Assembly: GCA_964531735.1 (NCBI GenBank)
Contig: CAZHGD010000064.1
Location: 1-37,563, forward strand
Source of the DNA: CAZHGD01 sp964531735
GTDB lineage: Bacteria; Armatimonadota; UBA10988
Direction of reading: 5' to 3'
DNA: 37,563 nucleotides
Made by a program: the position numbers and the translations under genes. The notes below the pieces were generated by a model. The model was not told the DNA's origin and did not search any database. It saw nothing but the letters and a program-made list of their open reading frames with translations. Shown here in pieces: positions 15,071 through 23,100 of the stretch. The number at the start of each line of letters is the position of its first letter. Position 1 is the first letter of the stretch.

Positions 15071-16114
15071 TCATGGTGCCGCAAAGGCCGCCTCGGCACC
15101 ACCGTCGACGGCCGCCGGCCAGGCGTCCGCCCGGATGCGCTCCACGATCGCGCGGGCCAGCAACTGGGAGCCCGCGATGGTGCAGTGGATCCCGTCGGCC
15201 GTGCGGACCTGGGTCAGGCGGCCACGAATCGGCAGGCGGCTGGTGTACTCGCCGTCGGGGCCCGATAGCAGGCCCCAGCCGTTGATGTACCGCACGTTGG
15301 GACGCTCGGCGCAGACCTGATAGTGCAGCCGCGCCACCTGCCGGATGCCCTGATCGAGCTGGGGCGAACGCATCCGCGGCAGGCCGACCCAGTAGACATG
15401 GCTGACCTGGCCGGCCAGGGCCTCGACCAGGTCGACCACGCGCCGCTGGTAGACCTCGACCCACTCCGGCGTCAGGGCCTCGTAGACCTGGCCCGCTTCG
15501 GTGATGTCCTGGGGGTCACAGGTGCCGATGAACACGACCGCCGCGTCGTAGCGCTCCGCCGCCAGCAGCTCGCGCACATGCGCCGGCCAGTCGCGGTGGT
15601 CCGGCCGCGACAGACCACTGCCGTCCTGCCAGTCGGGCACGACTTCCACCGCCGGCTCCGACCCCAAGGCCGCCTGCAGCACGCCGTCCAGGCGCTTCAT
15701 CTGCGAGTCGCCCAGGAGCAAGACGCGTAGCGGCCGCTCGGTGGTGTAGTGCGGCTCGGCGGCCGGCGGTGCCGTGGTCGCGGCCACTTCCGGCGCGGCT
15801 GCCTCAACCTGGCTGGCGACCGGGCGACAGTAGCGAGTCGCGGTCACCCGCGCGCGGGGCTGGGTGGCCTCGATGAACACAGCGTGGACGGTCCGGCCGG
15901 GCAGGTCGAGACCGCTCGCCTGGGCCTGCTCGTCGATCCAGCGCGCCACCGTCAGACAGTGCTCACGCAGCGGCCCGGCGCGCATCTGCGTGGCCCGGTC
16001 GACCAGACCGCGGCTGTCGAGCGCCACCACCACCGCCGCCGCCATCAGCAGCAGGGCGCTGACCTCCCAGGGCTGGTGGTAGTAGTAACGCGCGTACTGC
16101 CGCTGATCGGCCAT
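15071..16114 (-). CDS. Membrane-anchored SGNH (DUF459-like) hydrolase
   Basis: A 347-residue protein with a single membrane span near the N-terminus (about residues 19-33, SALLLMAAAVVVALD) and an outer SGNH domain. Block I is LRVLLLGDSQMKRL (catalytic Ser in GDSQ), block III is VFIGTCDPQD and the final Asp/His pair is in TADGIHCTIAG. The GTCDPQD and DGIHCT pattern resembles DUF459, a periplasmic SGNH family often linked to acyl transfer on polysaccharides. No MBOAT acyltransferase partner is visible. ATG at 16114 leaves a short tail before the span; the frame upstream is Arg-rich filler. It follows the pabB-pabC fusion by 115 bases. Fold good, substrate unknown. Confidence 0.8.
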   Translation of the reverse strand: MADQRQYARYYYHQPWEVSALLLMAAAVVVALDSRGLVDRATQMRAGPLREHCLTVARWIDEQAQASGLDLPGRTVHAVFIEATQPRARVTATRYCRPVASQVEAAAPEVAATTAPPAAEPHYTTERPLRVLLLGDSQMKRLDGVLQAALGSEPAVEVVPDWQDGSGLSRPDHRDWPAHVRELLAAERYDAAVVFIGTCDPQDITEAGQVYEALTPEWVEVYQRRVVDLVEALAGQVSHVYWVGLPRMRSPQLDQGIRQVARLHYQVCAERPNVRYINGWGLLSGPDGEYTSRLPIRGRLTQVRTADGIHCTIAGSQLLARAIVERIRADAWPAAVDGGAEAAFAAP

Positions 16115-16198
16115 GACTCGCGCACCCCGTGCCGCCCGGCTCCGCACACCACGACCCACCACCCCATCGCGAATCAGTGTACCGTGCCGACGCCGGCC

Positions 16199-16217
16199 GT
16201 GCAGGTGGCGCCTGCAC
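16199..16217 (-). terminator. Hairpin after the pabB-pabC fusion
   Basis: GTGCAGG and CCTGCAC form a perfect seven-base stem around TGGCG, 12 bases past the fusion gene's stop. No T-run follows, so termination is uncertain. Confidence 0.35.
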
Positions 16218-16229
16218 ACCGCCGCGAGG

Positions 16230-17969
16230 TCAGTCGCCCATCAACTCGGCTTCCACAAAGCGCCGCACCGAGTTGATCAGGAACAGCCGCTCAGCTCGCT
16301 TGACCTCGGCGGGAGTCAGCGTCTGCTCGCGGATCAGCCCGTGGGCCAAGGCCCACTCACGATAGACGCCCGGCAGCAGTCCGCAGGTCACCGGCGGCGT
16401 GAGCAACTGACCGTCGAGCAGCACGACCAGGTTGGCCAGGCCGCTCTCGGTCACCTCGCCGCGCTCGTTGACCAGCAGCACGTCGTTCGCCTCCGGGTGT
16501 TCGGCCCGGGCGGCGTCGTACAGGCTCCGCGCCGTGGTCTTGTGGTAGAGCAACGGCTCGCGCGAATCGACCGGCTGCCTGGTCCAGGCCAGCCGCCAGG
16601 GCCGCACCGGTGGCGCTGGGTCGAACGGCAGCCACTCGACCAGCGGCGTGCCGTCCTCGCCGACGGTCAGCCGCACCCGCGACGGGCCGGCATCGGGCGG
16701 CGGCTCCAGCGCCGCCCGGAGGCGCGGCAGGTCACACGCGAAGCCGAAGTGGGCCGCCGAGCGACCGAGCCGCGCCAGGTGCCGCTCCAGCAGCAGGAAT
16801 CCGCGCGCGGGCTCGTAGAGCATCGTCTCCAGCAGGTGGAACGCCGGCAGCGCGTGGTTGAGCACGAGGGCCTTCTGCTGGCACTCGGCCAGCTCGGCCT
16901 CGGCGGTGGAGTCCCAGACGATGCCGCCACCCACGCCGTACTCGCCGCGCCCGGTGGCCCGGTCGAGCCAGACGGTGCGGATGGCGACGTTGAACCGCGC
17001 CTGACGCCCCGGATCGAGCGTCCCGATGGTGCCGCAGTAGATGCCGCGCGGCGTCGGCTCCAGATCGCGGATCAGGCCCATCGTGCGGACCTTCGGCGCG
17101 CCGGTGATGGAGGCGCAAGGGAACAGCGCGGTCAGGATGTCCGGCAGATCGGCGGTCGTCCGGGCCGTCACGGTGCTGGTCATCTGCAACACCTGCCGGT
17201 AGCGCTCGACCTCGAACAGCCGCGGCACTTCGACGCTGCCGGTGACGGCGATGCGGCCGAGGTCGTTGCGCAGCATGTCGACGATCATCAGGTTTTCGGC
17301 GCGGTCCTTCGCCGACCCGACCAGTTCGCCGGCCAGCGCGGCATCCTCGTCGGCTGTGCGGCCGCGCCCTCGCGTGCCTTTCATGGGGCGGCAGACGATG
17401 CGCTGATCGTCCAGCTCGAAGAACAGCTCGGGTGACGCCGAGATGATCACCTGATCGCCCAGTTCGAGATAGGCCCCGAAGCCGCCGTGCTGGCTGCGCC
17501 ACAACCTGGCCGCCAGCGCCGCCGGGTCGCCGCTGAACTCGCCTTGCAGGCGCATGGTGTAGTTGACCTGGTAGGTCTCGCCGGCGGCGATGGCCTCCTT
17601 GATGCGGTCGATGGCGGCCGCATAGTCCGGCGGGTCAACCAGGGCGCGCCAGCGTGACCAGTCCAGGTCCTCGCTCGGCCCGGGCCAGGGCAGCGCCGAC
17701 GCCGGCGCCACAGGCTGCCAGGCGCGATAGAGCCCGAACCAGGCCAGCGGCAACGGGCCCGGCGCGTGCGTGACCAGGGCCGCGTCGCAAGCGCCGGCCG
17801 CTTCGTAGCACAGCAGTCCGACCGCGTGGAGCCCGGTCGACACCGCCTCCTCGACGCGCCGGAGCAGTGGCCGCACCGCTGTGGTCTCGGTGGCCGACAG
17901 AGCGGCCACCGGATCGCGGTACTCGCGCCAGTTATCAGCGCTCTGGATGACGACACGTCCCGGTTCCAC
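16230..17969 (-). CDS. pabB-pabC: Fused aminodeoxychorismate synthase I and ADC lyase
   Basis: A 579-residue fusion for p-aminobenzoate (folate) synthesis. Residues about 1-375 are PabB, the chorismate-binding component I: CRPMKGTRGRG (the PIKGT-type Lys that separates PabB from TrpE), AENLMIVDMLRNDLGRI, CASITGAPKVRTM and GEYGVGGGIVWDS. Residues about 375-579 are a class IV aminotransferase fold (PabC, which releases pyruvate): LLETMLYEP, LLYHKTTARSLYD with the PLP Lys, and GEVTESGLANLVVLL. The GTG start at 17969 is chosen for a perfect AGGAGG six bases upstream. The glutaminase subunit PabA is not in the window. Such fusions are known in several bacterial phyla; assignment is strong. Confidence 0.93.
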   Translation of the reverse strand: MEPGRVVIQSADNWREYRDPVAALSATETTAVRPLLRRVEEAVSTGLHAVGLLCYEAAGACDAALVTHAPGPLPLAWFGLYRAWQPVAPASALPWPGPSEDLDWSRWRALVDPPDYAAAIDRIKEAIAAGETYQVNYTMRLQGEFSGDPAALAARLWRSQHGGFGAYLELGDQVIISASPELFFELDDQRIVCRPMKGTRGRGRTADEDAALAGELVGSAKDRAENLMIVDMLRNDLGRIAVTGSVEVPRLFEVERYRQVLQMTSTVTARTTADLPDILTALFPCASITGAPKVRTMGLIRDLEPTPRGIYCGTIGTLDPGRQARFNVAIRTVWLDRATGRGEYGVGGGIVWDSTAEAELAECQQKALVLNHALPAFHLLETMLYEPARGFLLLERHLARLGRSAAHFGFACDLPRLRAALEPPPDAGPSRVRLTVGEDGTPLVEWLPFDPAPPVRPWRLAWTRQPVDSREPLLYHKTTARSLYDAARAEHPEANDVLLVNERGEVTESGLANLVVLLDGQLLTPPVTCGLLPGVYREWALAHGLIREQTLTPAEVKRAERLFLINSVRRFVEAELMGD

Positions 17970-18045
17970 CGCGATCCTCCTGCCCGCAGGCCGGCGCAAA
18001 TGGGCCCGAACGGGGCATCGGGCCAGCCGACCCGGCGCGGTATGT

Positions 18046-18074
18046 AGCATATGGGACCGGGTCCGATGTGACCA
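18046..18074 (-). promoter_or_regulatory. Likely promoter of the pabB-pabC fusion
   Basis: On the minus strand TGGTCA (18074-18069), 17 bases, then TATGCT (18051-18046). The transcript would start near 18039, leaving a leader of about 70 bases with AGGAGG at its end. Hexamer matches are partial (4 of 6 each). Confidence 0.4.
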
Positions 18075-18215
18075 GCCCTGGTCCAGGGCTCGTGCATCCG
18101 GCGCCCGGTTCCGGCCGGATCGCGGTCGTCGGCGGCGGTCTCCGCCGGCCCTGGACACGTCGCCGGAACCACGGCCGACGACCGCCGACGGTTACCGCGG
18201 GTCGGAGTGAGCACC

Positions 18216-18473
18216 ATGAGCAGGATACGAAGCCGTCGGCGCGGTGGCGCCCTAGTCGAGAACGCGCTGCTGGTCTGCCTGACCTGCGCGCTGTCCATAC
18301 CGGTGCTGTGGCGACTGGCGATCCGCACCAACGATACCGTCGAAGCCGCCATTGAGTTCAACAGCCACCCGGCGATGGCTGCCGCCGAAGCGATCCAGAA
18401 CCCGTTCGCGGGCGAGTCACCACCCGCCGGCGGACCGACCTGGCATCAGGGCGACGCGCCACAGTGGCCCTAG
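18216..18473 (+). CDS. Flp/TadE-like small pilin
   Basis: An 85-residue protein. A basic start (SRIRSRRRGG) leads into GALVENALLVCLTCALSIPV. This matches Flp-type prepilins, in which cleavage after Gly is followed by a Glu at +5 and usually Tyr at +6; here cutting between the two Gly residues gives Glu at +5 and Asn at +6. One hydrophobic helix and a short polar tail complete it. It could be a tight-adherence pilin or pseudopilin at the cell surface. ATG at 18216 has GGAG eight bases upstream; a GTG at 18207 overlaps that site. No TadA ATPase or TadV peptidase is in the window. It starts a three-gene plus-strand group of envelope proteins. Confidence 0.62.
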   Translation: MSRIRSRRRGGALVENALLVCLTCALSIPVLWRLAIRTNDTVEAAIEFNSHPAMAAAEAIQNPFAGESPPAGGPTWHQGDAPQWP

Positions 18474-18508
18474 CCTGACCGTGCGCCGAGCCGGTAGCGA
18501 GAACGCCC

Positions 18509-19006
18509 ATGCTTGACCACACTCGTCTGGGACTGGTCGCCACCGCGGTGGTGGTGGTCGCCGCCGCCGTGCTGTGCGTGACCAACCTGGTCGGCTGCCG
18601 GCGCCAGACCGCGCCGCGGGCCGCGGCGGCCAAGCCCGTCGGGCCGGGCGCCTTCACGCTGTTCGAGCCGCAACTGCGGGCCGGGCTGGTCAACGACCTC
18701 GATGAGCCCGGCCTGCGTCACTGGCGCCGCTCGCAGCCGCTGGAGCATGTACTCACCGGCCGCGTGGACTCGCTGCCCGATGAGCTGCACGTGCGCCCGT
18801 GGCTCTACACCAACCTGTGGATCGCCCAACCCGTGGCCAAGGTGCGCCCGGACGGCACCTTCGCGGTCCGGCTGTACTTCGACGCCCGCTACGACGCCCC
18901 GTTCGTGATCACGCTGGAGCTGGAGGACCACAGCACCGGCCACGTCATCGCCACCAGCGACTACTTCCTGCGCTCGGCGGCGGCGGAGACCCGACATGGC
19001 CAGTGA
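18509..19006 (+). CDS. Putative lipoprotein of unknown function
   Basis: A 165-residue protein with a hydrophobic N-terminus ending in a lipobox-like LVGC (Cys30), so it is probably exported and lipid-anchored. A long hydrophobic segment (LGLVATAVVVVAAAVLCV) precedes the Cys, so a plain membrane anchor is possible. The mature part has Tyr/Trp/Asp-rich beta stretches (LHVRPWLYTNLWIAQPVAKV, FAVRLYFDARYDAPFVITLE) that I cannot place in a family. It lies 35 bases after the Flp-like gene and overlaps the next gene by 11 bases, so the three are probably co-expressed. No strong ribosome site is seen. Confidence 0.7.
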   Translation: MLDHTRLGLVATAVVVVAAAVLCVTNLVGCRRQTAPRAAAAKPVGPGAFTLFEPQLRAGLVNDLDEPGLRHWRRSQPLEHVLTGRVDSLPDELHVRPWLYTNLWIAQPVAKVRPDGTFAVRLYFDARYDAPFVITLELEDHSTGHVIATSDYFLRSAAAETRHGQ

Positions 19007-19454
19007 CCTCGACTACCCGGTCCGCAACCCGCGTGCGGCGTACCCGCGAGGCCGCGAAGGGCTGTGGCTGCTGGTCGGTGCCTGCGGCCTGAGCTGCATC
19101 ATGGCGACGCTGGTAGTCGAAGCCATCGGTCAGCCGACGCGCTGTCGCGTCAGCGGCCGGCTGGTGCTCGACGAGCAGCCGGTGGACCAGGCCACGGTCG
19201 CCGTGGCCGGCCGGCCCGGTGTGGAAGCCATCAGCAACGCCATGGGCGAGTTCAGCCTGAACGCGGTGCCGGTCGGCTGCGTCACCTTGACCGTCAAACG
19301 CGGCAACCTGTTCTGCGGCTACCCCCTCAAGCTGCCGCCGCGCGAGCGACTGTCGATCGGCGACCTGCCGCTGTACCGGTGGCGCTCCATCTCGGGCGAC
19401 CCGGAACGCGGCGCCACGGTCAAGCGACAGCGCGGCATCATCGTGGTGCGCTGA
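18996..19454 (+). CDS. Membrane protein with carboxypeptidase-regulatory-like domain
   Basis: A 152-residue protein: short cytoplasmic N-terminus, one membrane span at about 23-43 (LWLLVGACGLSCIMATLVV), then an outer beta-sandwich. RVSGRLVLDEQPVDQATVAV, NAMGEFSLNAVPVGCVTLTV is the classic pattern of the carboxypeptidase-D regulatory-like (transthyretin-like) domain, which usually mediates binding or structural contacts. Its first 11 bases overlap the lipoprotein gene, indicating coupled translation. It converges on the DUF1854 gene with six bases between stops. A structural role in an envelope assembly with the two preceding genes is inferred from context only. Confidence 0.72.
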   Translation: MASDLDYPVRNPRAAYPRGREGLWLLVGACGLSCIMATLVVEAIGQPTRCRVSGRLVLDEQPVDQATVAVAGRPGVEAISNAMGEFSLNAVPVGCVTLTVKRGNLFCGYPLKLPPRERLSIGDLPLYRWRSISGDPERGATVKRQRGIIVVR

Positions 19455-19460
19455 GCGCCG

Positions 19461-19979
19461 TCAGCCCAGCAGCATCAACAAGCGCGAGCGGCTCCGGACG
19501 TCCAGCCCCTGCAGGTCGGCGATCTCGTAGCGGTTGTTGTCGACGTCGGTCACCAGCCAGCGCCCATCTTCGAGGCGCGTCGTGCTCTGCCGCGGGTGCT
19601 CGGTGGCAAACGTGACCGGCCCACGATCGGTCTCCACCGACCAGGTGTACTGCCCGGCCTGGTCGTCGATGCGCTGGACGCCCCGGATCTGCGGCCGGAA
19701 GTAGCGCCGCTCCACGGCTTCGGCGACCATCTGCCGCTGCTCAGGCTCGAGCTCCGCCAAGTCGCGCAGCACGCCGACCTCGTCATCGCCACAGCGGACA
19801 CTCAGCCAGGCATCGGCACGCGTCAAGGGAAACACGCGGTAGATGGCCGCTCGCCGGTGGCACCGGTCCGACAGGTGCAGGCGCAGGACGCCGCCGGGCG
19901 TCTGCTCGAAGCGGATCTCCGCCGGATCGAGATAGCGCAGTACGGTCCGGTCTTCGGCTGTTGCGTGTTCGTCGGCCAT
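19461..19979 (-). CDS. DUF1854 domain protein
   Basis: A 172-residue soluble protein that is nearly all DUF1854: YRVFPLTRADAWLSVR, GVLRDLAELEPEQRQMV, RRYFRPQIRGVQRI, TWSVETDRGPVTFATEHP and DVDNNRYEIADLQGLDVRSR. The domain's function is not established; in other bacteria it is found near or fused to ABC transporters, including in cyanophycin-related settings. Here it stands alone. ATG at 19979 has AGGA about five bases upstream; another ATG at 19985 would leave no room for a ribosome site. It diverges from the large secreted lyase-like gene across a 138-base region. Confidence 0.85.
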   Translation of the reverse strand: MADEHATAEDRTVLRYLDPAEIRFEQTPGGVLRLHLSDRCHRRAAIYRVFPLTRADAWLSVRCGDDEVGVLRDLAELEPEQRQMVAEAVERRYFRPQIRGVQRIDDQAGQYTWSVETDRGPVTFATEHPRQSTTRLEDGRWLVTDVDNNRYEIADLQGLDVRSRSRLLMLLG

Positions 19980-20117
19980 GGCCATCCTGTGCGCCGCCCC
20001 TGGCGGTGCATCGGGCAACGGTTCGCCACCTGACGGGGGCGACCTTCCACGTCGCCACCAACCCGAGTAGGACCCGGCCCGCCGCCGGCGAATGGTCGAT
20101 GTTGCTCGGAGAGCCCC

Positions 20118-23100
20118 ATGCACGGTCGTTTCGGCGTTGCGCTGCTCTGCGGTCTGCTGGCCCTCGGCTCGGCTGTCGCCCAGCCCGCGCCCCTGCCCCT
20201 CTCGCCGGCGGAGAAGGAGCGTCTCGGCATCGCCCCGACGGCCGAGGTCAGCCTGGTCAGCATCCACGACGACCAGTCGAAGGCCGGCGGCGACAAGTCG
20301 CTCAGCACCAAGGACTACGATGCGCACCGCGATCTGACGACCATCGAGATGGGCAACGTGGCCGGCAACCGCTTCCTCTGGCGGCTGACCTTTGCGGACA
20401 CCTACGACACCCACTCGGTGCTGCACCTGTACCTGGACGCCGACGGCGACCGGAAGACCGGCCGGCAGAACGGCACCGGCACGGATGTCATGCTGTCACA
20501 CAGCGACGGGCAGCCGATGGCCACCTGGTACAAGCCGGACGGCACCACCACCACCGGCCCGGCCCCCTGGCTGGTGGTCAGCGGCAAGATGGTCTACATC
20601 GCGGCCGATGTCGATCTGCGTCAGGTCAACGGCCACTCCAAGTTCCGCATGATGGTGCTCTCCGAGCGTCTCGACCCGCACGTCATGGTGGACATGACGG
20701 CGTGGTTCGAGGCCGACGGGCCGGGCGTCTCGGAGCGGCCGAAGTACCGCATGGACAGCGACGTCACCGCCGATGAAGGCTTCCGGCCGTTCCGCGGATT
20801 GCCCTCGATCCTGGCCCTCAAGGAGCAGCGCGGCAACCTGGCGGTCTCCATTCGTCAGGCCAAGCTCGAGGGCTTCCGCGAAGACACGGTCACCGAGTAC
20901 CGCGGCATCTCGACGATGCGCACCGGCGCCGCGGGCAGCACCGTCACCTACCCCATCACAGCCACTGGGCGCTACTGGCTCGGCGTGCAGCTCTACGACG
21001 GCCCTGGTGAGGAGAAGGTCCGCGTCGATCTGAACGGCCGGCGCCTGGGCGTGCTGACCGCCACCGCCGACTGGAACGATCTCGTCTTGTACGGCTCCAC
21101 TCAGCCGGTGGACCTGAAGGCCGGCGATACCGTCACGGTGCGCGCGCTGACCAGCAGCGGCACCTATCGGTTCGAGGAACTCCTCCTGCTGAGTCAGGCG
21201 CCACCGGCCTGGCAGCCGAAGTACGAACTGACGCAGGTGGCCGCCACGCCCGAGAGTCTGACCTGCTTGACCACCTGGCCCGCCAAGGTGACCTATCAGG
21301 TGACCCGCGACGGGCGCGAGGAGACCACCGTCGAGAAGAGCCTCGGCCAGAACCACCGCCTGGCACTCATGCCCGGCGCCGCGGGCACGGCACGGCTGTC
21401 GGCGCAGACGCCGGATGGGCGCACGCTGACCGCGGGACCGGTGCGCATTCCGGGTGATGATGAACCCGGCCGGCCCGGACGCGACGCGGTTCGCCGGCAA
21501 CCGGTGCCGCTGAAGCTGCTCAACGCCGACTGCCTGCCACCGGAAGGCTGGCTGGTTACCAGCGGCGTGCCGGTACCGCGGGGCCAGCTCTATTCGCCGC
21601 TGCGCTACCGTGACGAACTGCCCAATGTGCGCCTGCTGGCGGGCCAGCGGCCCGTGCCGGTGCAGGCCGCGGTGACCGGCCGCTGGCCCGACGGCTCGGT
21701 CAAGTGGGTCCTGCTCAGCTTCACCGCCCGCCCGGCCGACGGCGAGCGCTACGTCATGGAGTACGGCACCGAGGTGCAGCCCGCGCCAGCACCGGCCTGG
21801 GATGAGCAGTCCACGTCGCTGCACCGGGTCGGCCGTCTGCGGTTGGAGGGCACCACGCTGGGCTGGGACGCCGATGGCGACGGCAAGCTGTCGCCGAACG
21901 AAGTGGTCATCGGTGCCGAGCGGAAGTCGCTGGTCCTGACCGATGCGCAGGGCGGCCGTTACGCGATGACCTGCGACGGCCAGACGTTCACCAGCGCCGG
22001 CAGCGAAAAGGTAGAGCAGCAGTGGTACGGCAGCCATCGCGATGCGCAGGGCCGGAAGCTCTGGTCGAGCGAGATCGAGCTGACCATGCCGCGCGGTGTG
22101 CCCGCGGTGCGCGTCCAGCACACCTTCGTGAACGACGATGAGTCGCAGGTCTTCTCGCGCGTCCGGTCGCTGAGCTGGTTGCTCGGCCTCACCGGCACGC
22201 AGCCGAAGATCGCCGCCGACCAGGTCATGGACGCCCCGGTCGGCGCCACGCTGCGGCAGGTGGAGGACAACCGCTTCGAGTTCGGCCTGGGCACCGGCAC
22301 GCCCACCACCGGCCGCCGCGCCGCCGGCTGGGCCGCGGTGCAGCGGGGCGACCAGTCGCTCGCGGTCATCCCGCGCGACTTCTGGCAGCACTACCCGAAG
22401 GGCCTGGCCATCACGCCCGAGGGCGTCCGTCTCGACCTGCTGCCCGACATCCAGGGCGTACCGTATGGCACCGACTTCTACGACACCAAGCAGCCGGACC
22501 ACCGGCTCTACCTGTACTTCGACCAGGGCGCCTACAAGGTCAAGCAAGGGTGCAGCAAGCGCCAGGAGCTGTGGCTGACCTTCGGCATCGATCCGGCCAA
22601 AGCGGCCAAGGCGGTGCAGACGCCGCCGTTCGTGGTGGCCGCGCCCGAGTGGTACCAACAGACGCGCGCGTTCGGCGACATCAGCGTGGTCGGACAGCCG
22701 GTCTACCCGGCCTATGAGGAAGCCGTCAGCGGCGGCCTCGACGGCTACTTCGCCGGACGCGAGCGGAACCGCGAATACGGCCTGTTCAACTACGGCGACT
22801 GGTATGGCGAGCGCGGCGTCAACTGGGGCAACATCGAGTACGACACGCAGCACATGTGCTTCACGCATTTCGTGCGCAGCGGCGACTTCCGCTGGTTCCT
22901 GGCCGGTGAGCAGGCCGAGCGGCACAATGCCGACGTGGACACCGTCTGGGCCGGTCGCGACCTCGGCAAGGTCCACATCCACTGCGTCGGGCACGTGGGC
23001 GGCTACCTGACCCAAAAACTCGCCGAAGGTATCAGCGGCGGTGGGTTCACGCCGAGCCACACCTGGTGCGAAGGGCACGCCGAGTACTACTACCTCACCG

